This document shows positions 62,836-64,000 of a DNA stretch of 64,000 nt, in pieces. The DNA comes from Datnioides undecimradiatus (Eukaryota; Chordata; Actinopteri; Lobotiformes; Datnioididae), in contig WARS01000065.1 of NCBI GenBank assembly GCA_008933995.1, positions 1,922,001 through 1,986,000 on the forward strand, read 5' to 3'. Each line of letters begins with the position of its first letter. The stretch's first letter is position 1. Made by a program: the position numbers and the translations under genes. A model generated the notes under the pieces. It was not told where the DNA came from, did not search any database, and worked only from the letters and a program-made list of their open reading frames with translations.

Positions 62836-64000
62836 TACCCGGGGCAGCCGAAGCTGTTGATTACCTGTTTCTGAAATCCCATCAGGGAGTGTTTGTTTAA
62901 AAGTGAAGATATACCACAGTTAACCGTGGCTGTGGGGATCAGATGTGCTGCATTGTCATGAATATTGAGATTCAGCAGTGGTGATGTGCATACAAATGTA
63001 AACTTAGGTCCACACACGCATGCACACAGGAGTGGGGTCCAGGGGGAAGTGGGAGTTTTTAATTAAGGGTCGGTACACACACATTAATTGATGTGTTCTA
63101 ATACTCTCTCACACACACACTTTACACACTTACACACACTCAGGCAGGTTTTAGGCCTAATCTGTCGCACACTCACAAATGCACGCAAATGTTAATGCAG
63201 GCTGCCTACAAAGACAATCAACACGCGCTCAAACAGGCTCATTCTCATGTAAAAGGTTAAACGACAAACAAAATTATACATTTTTGAATCGTTCTGGAAG
63301 AAACACTAACAGCTTGATTCCACCGGGCGCGGTGCGGTCGTGTCCTGGCTGCGACGCGCCTCTCGGAGCCCGGTGCTGCGATTCAACACAGATGGGGATA
63401 AAGGGATTGAAGCTTGTGGCTCTTGTGACCAAATGGATCAAATTCTAATTGTGGAGCGGGTGCTTTCACCGGGGTCGTGATGTTCAAAAACTACATCCCC
63501 TGTCTGACAGCCGCTTAGTTCACGATGTAGTCAAAGATTTGAAATGCTGAGTTTGTTAGTGCCTTAATTAAGAGCTTGTAGAGAGCTGGGAAGCTTCCAA
63601 TAGCTATAAAGTTGCTGTTTATTGAAACGGAAAATGTGGGAATCTGACCCAACTTGACAGGCAGTTTCCTCAGACACTTCCCCTTGGCTTGTTAATCATT
63701 TAGCTCGCAGCGTGAACCCAAGTCAGGATTTCCCCGTGGCAGCCCAATCGTTGCAGCACGATTTGAACTGCGGTGGCCGCGCATCAGTCTTACAGTCCTC
63801 GTCCCGAGGGCCTTGGTTCTTTTCTCAGGCATTTTCAAGTCTAATTGAACGGGCGTAATGGAACGCGGAACTCGATTTCTGTCGACCGGTTGGTGGCCTG
63901 ATTATTCCAGTCACACTTACGAAGGGAATGAAACGCTTTTCAAGACGTTCATCTCGAGAGCAGCGTCAAATGCGGCACAACTTTGCCAACGCAGTAAAAT

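Larger units (their letters stand above)
51310..64000. other. Intron downstream of the second pcx exon (3' end outside window)
   Basis: The next family exon (TNIAFLQ...) was not found by reading, so this intron is at least 12.7 kb. It contains an L1-like fragment (53795-54720), a (GT)22 tract at 57505-57548, a pyrimidine-rich segment at 58250-58530, purine-rich patches at 55940-56050 and 61010-61150, and a hairpin at 62812-62835. Positions 63320-63375 are locally CpG-rich, but too short to be an island. The remaining stretches show nothing I can name. Confidence 0.8.

Noticed and set aside
63320..63375. CpG-rich patch that might be a promoter
   Set aside because: Only about 55 bp long, with no transcript start motif or downstream open reading frame of note.

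Overview
This window is vertebrate genomic DNA, most likely from a ray-finned (teleost) fish. It is almost entirely intronic. The only protein-coding sequence I can support is two exons on the + strand (7648-7810 and 51127-51309). Together they encode 115 consecutive residues of the biotin-carboxylase part of mitochondrial pyruvate carboxylase. The join is exact: GRIE closes the first exon and [13 protein letters not shown] opens the second, with GT-AG boundaries and compatible phase. The fish assignment rests on three things: the exon sequence resembles fish pyruvate carboxylase as I remember it, (CA)n/(TG)n microsatellites are dense, and there is a decayed L1-clade retrotransposon of a type common in fish. 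The species cannot be told from the sequence.

Layout. Positions 1-7647 are intron upstream of the first exon and hold a degenerate repeat near 3.0-3.7 kb and a perfect hairpin at 3656-3683. Positions 7811-51126 are one intron of 43,316 bp. It contains long pyrimidine-rich blocks (about 10.2, 12.9, 17.1-18.4 and 20.2-20.6 kb), then mainly purine-rich blocks (20.9-21.1, 26.2, 27.1, 28.6-29.9, 33.4-33.9, 36.6-36.8 and 40.3-41.3 kb). It also holds many microsatellites, a decayed ~80-bp tandem repeat at 30.0-31.2 kb and a possible dispersed repeat at 38.6 kb. Positions 51310-64000 are the next intron, carrying an L1-like reverse-transcriptase fragment at 53.8-54.7 kb. The following exon, which in this family should begin TNIAFLQ, was not seen, so that intron runs past the window end.

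Function. The gene product carboxylates pyruvate to oxaloacetate in the mitochondrial matrix. The two exons supply the C-terminal lobe of the biotin-carboxylase active site, including an arginine equivalent to E. coli AccC Arg338. I found no nested protein-coding gene, tRNA, rRNA, CRISPR array or bacterial-type mobile system. Long open frames elsewhere in the window are translations of simple repeats and homopurine/homopyrimidine tracts. Nothing here looks like a new enzymatic or defence system. The points worth a second look are the intron architecture, the decayed tandem arrays, several clean hairpins and candidate regulatory sequence.
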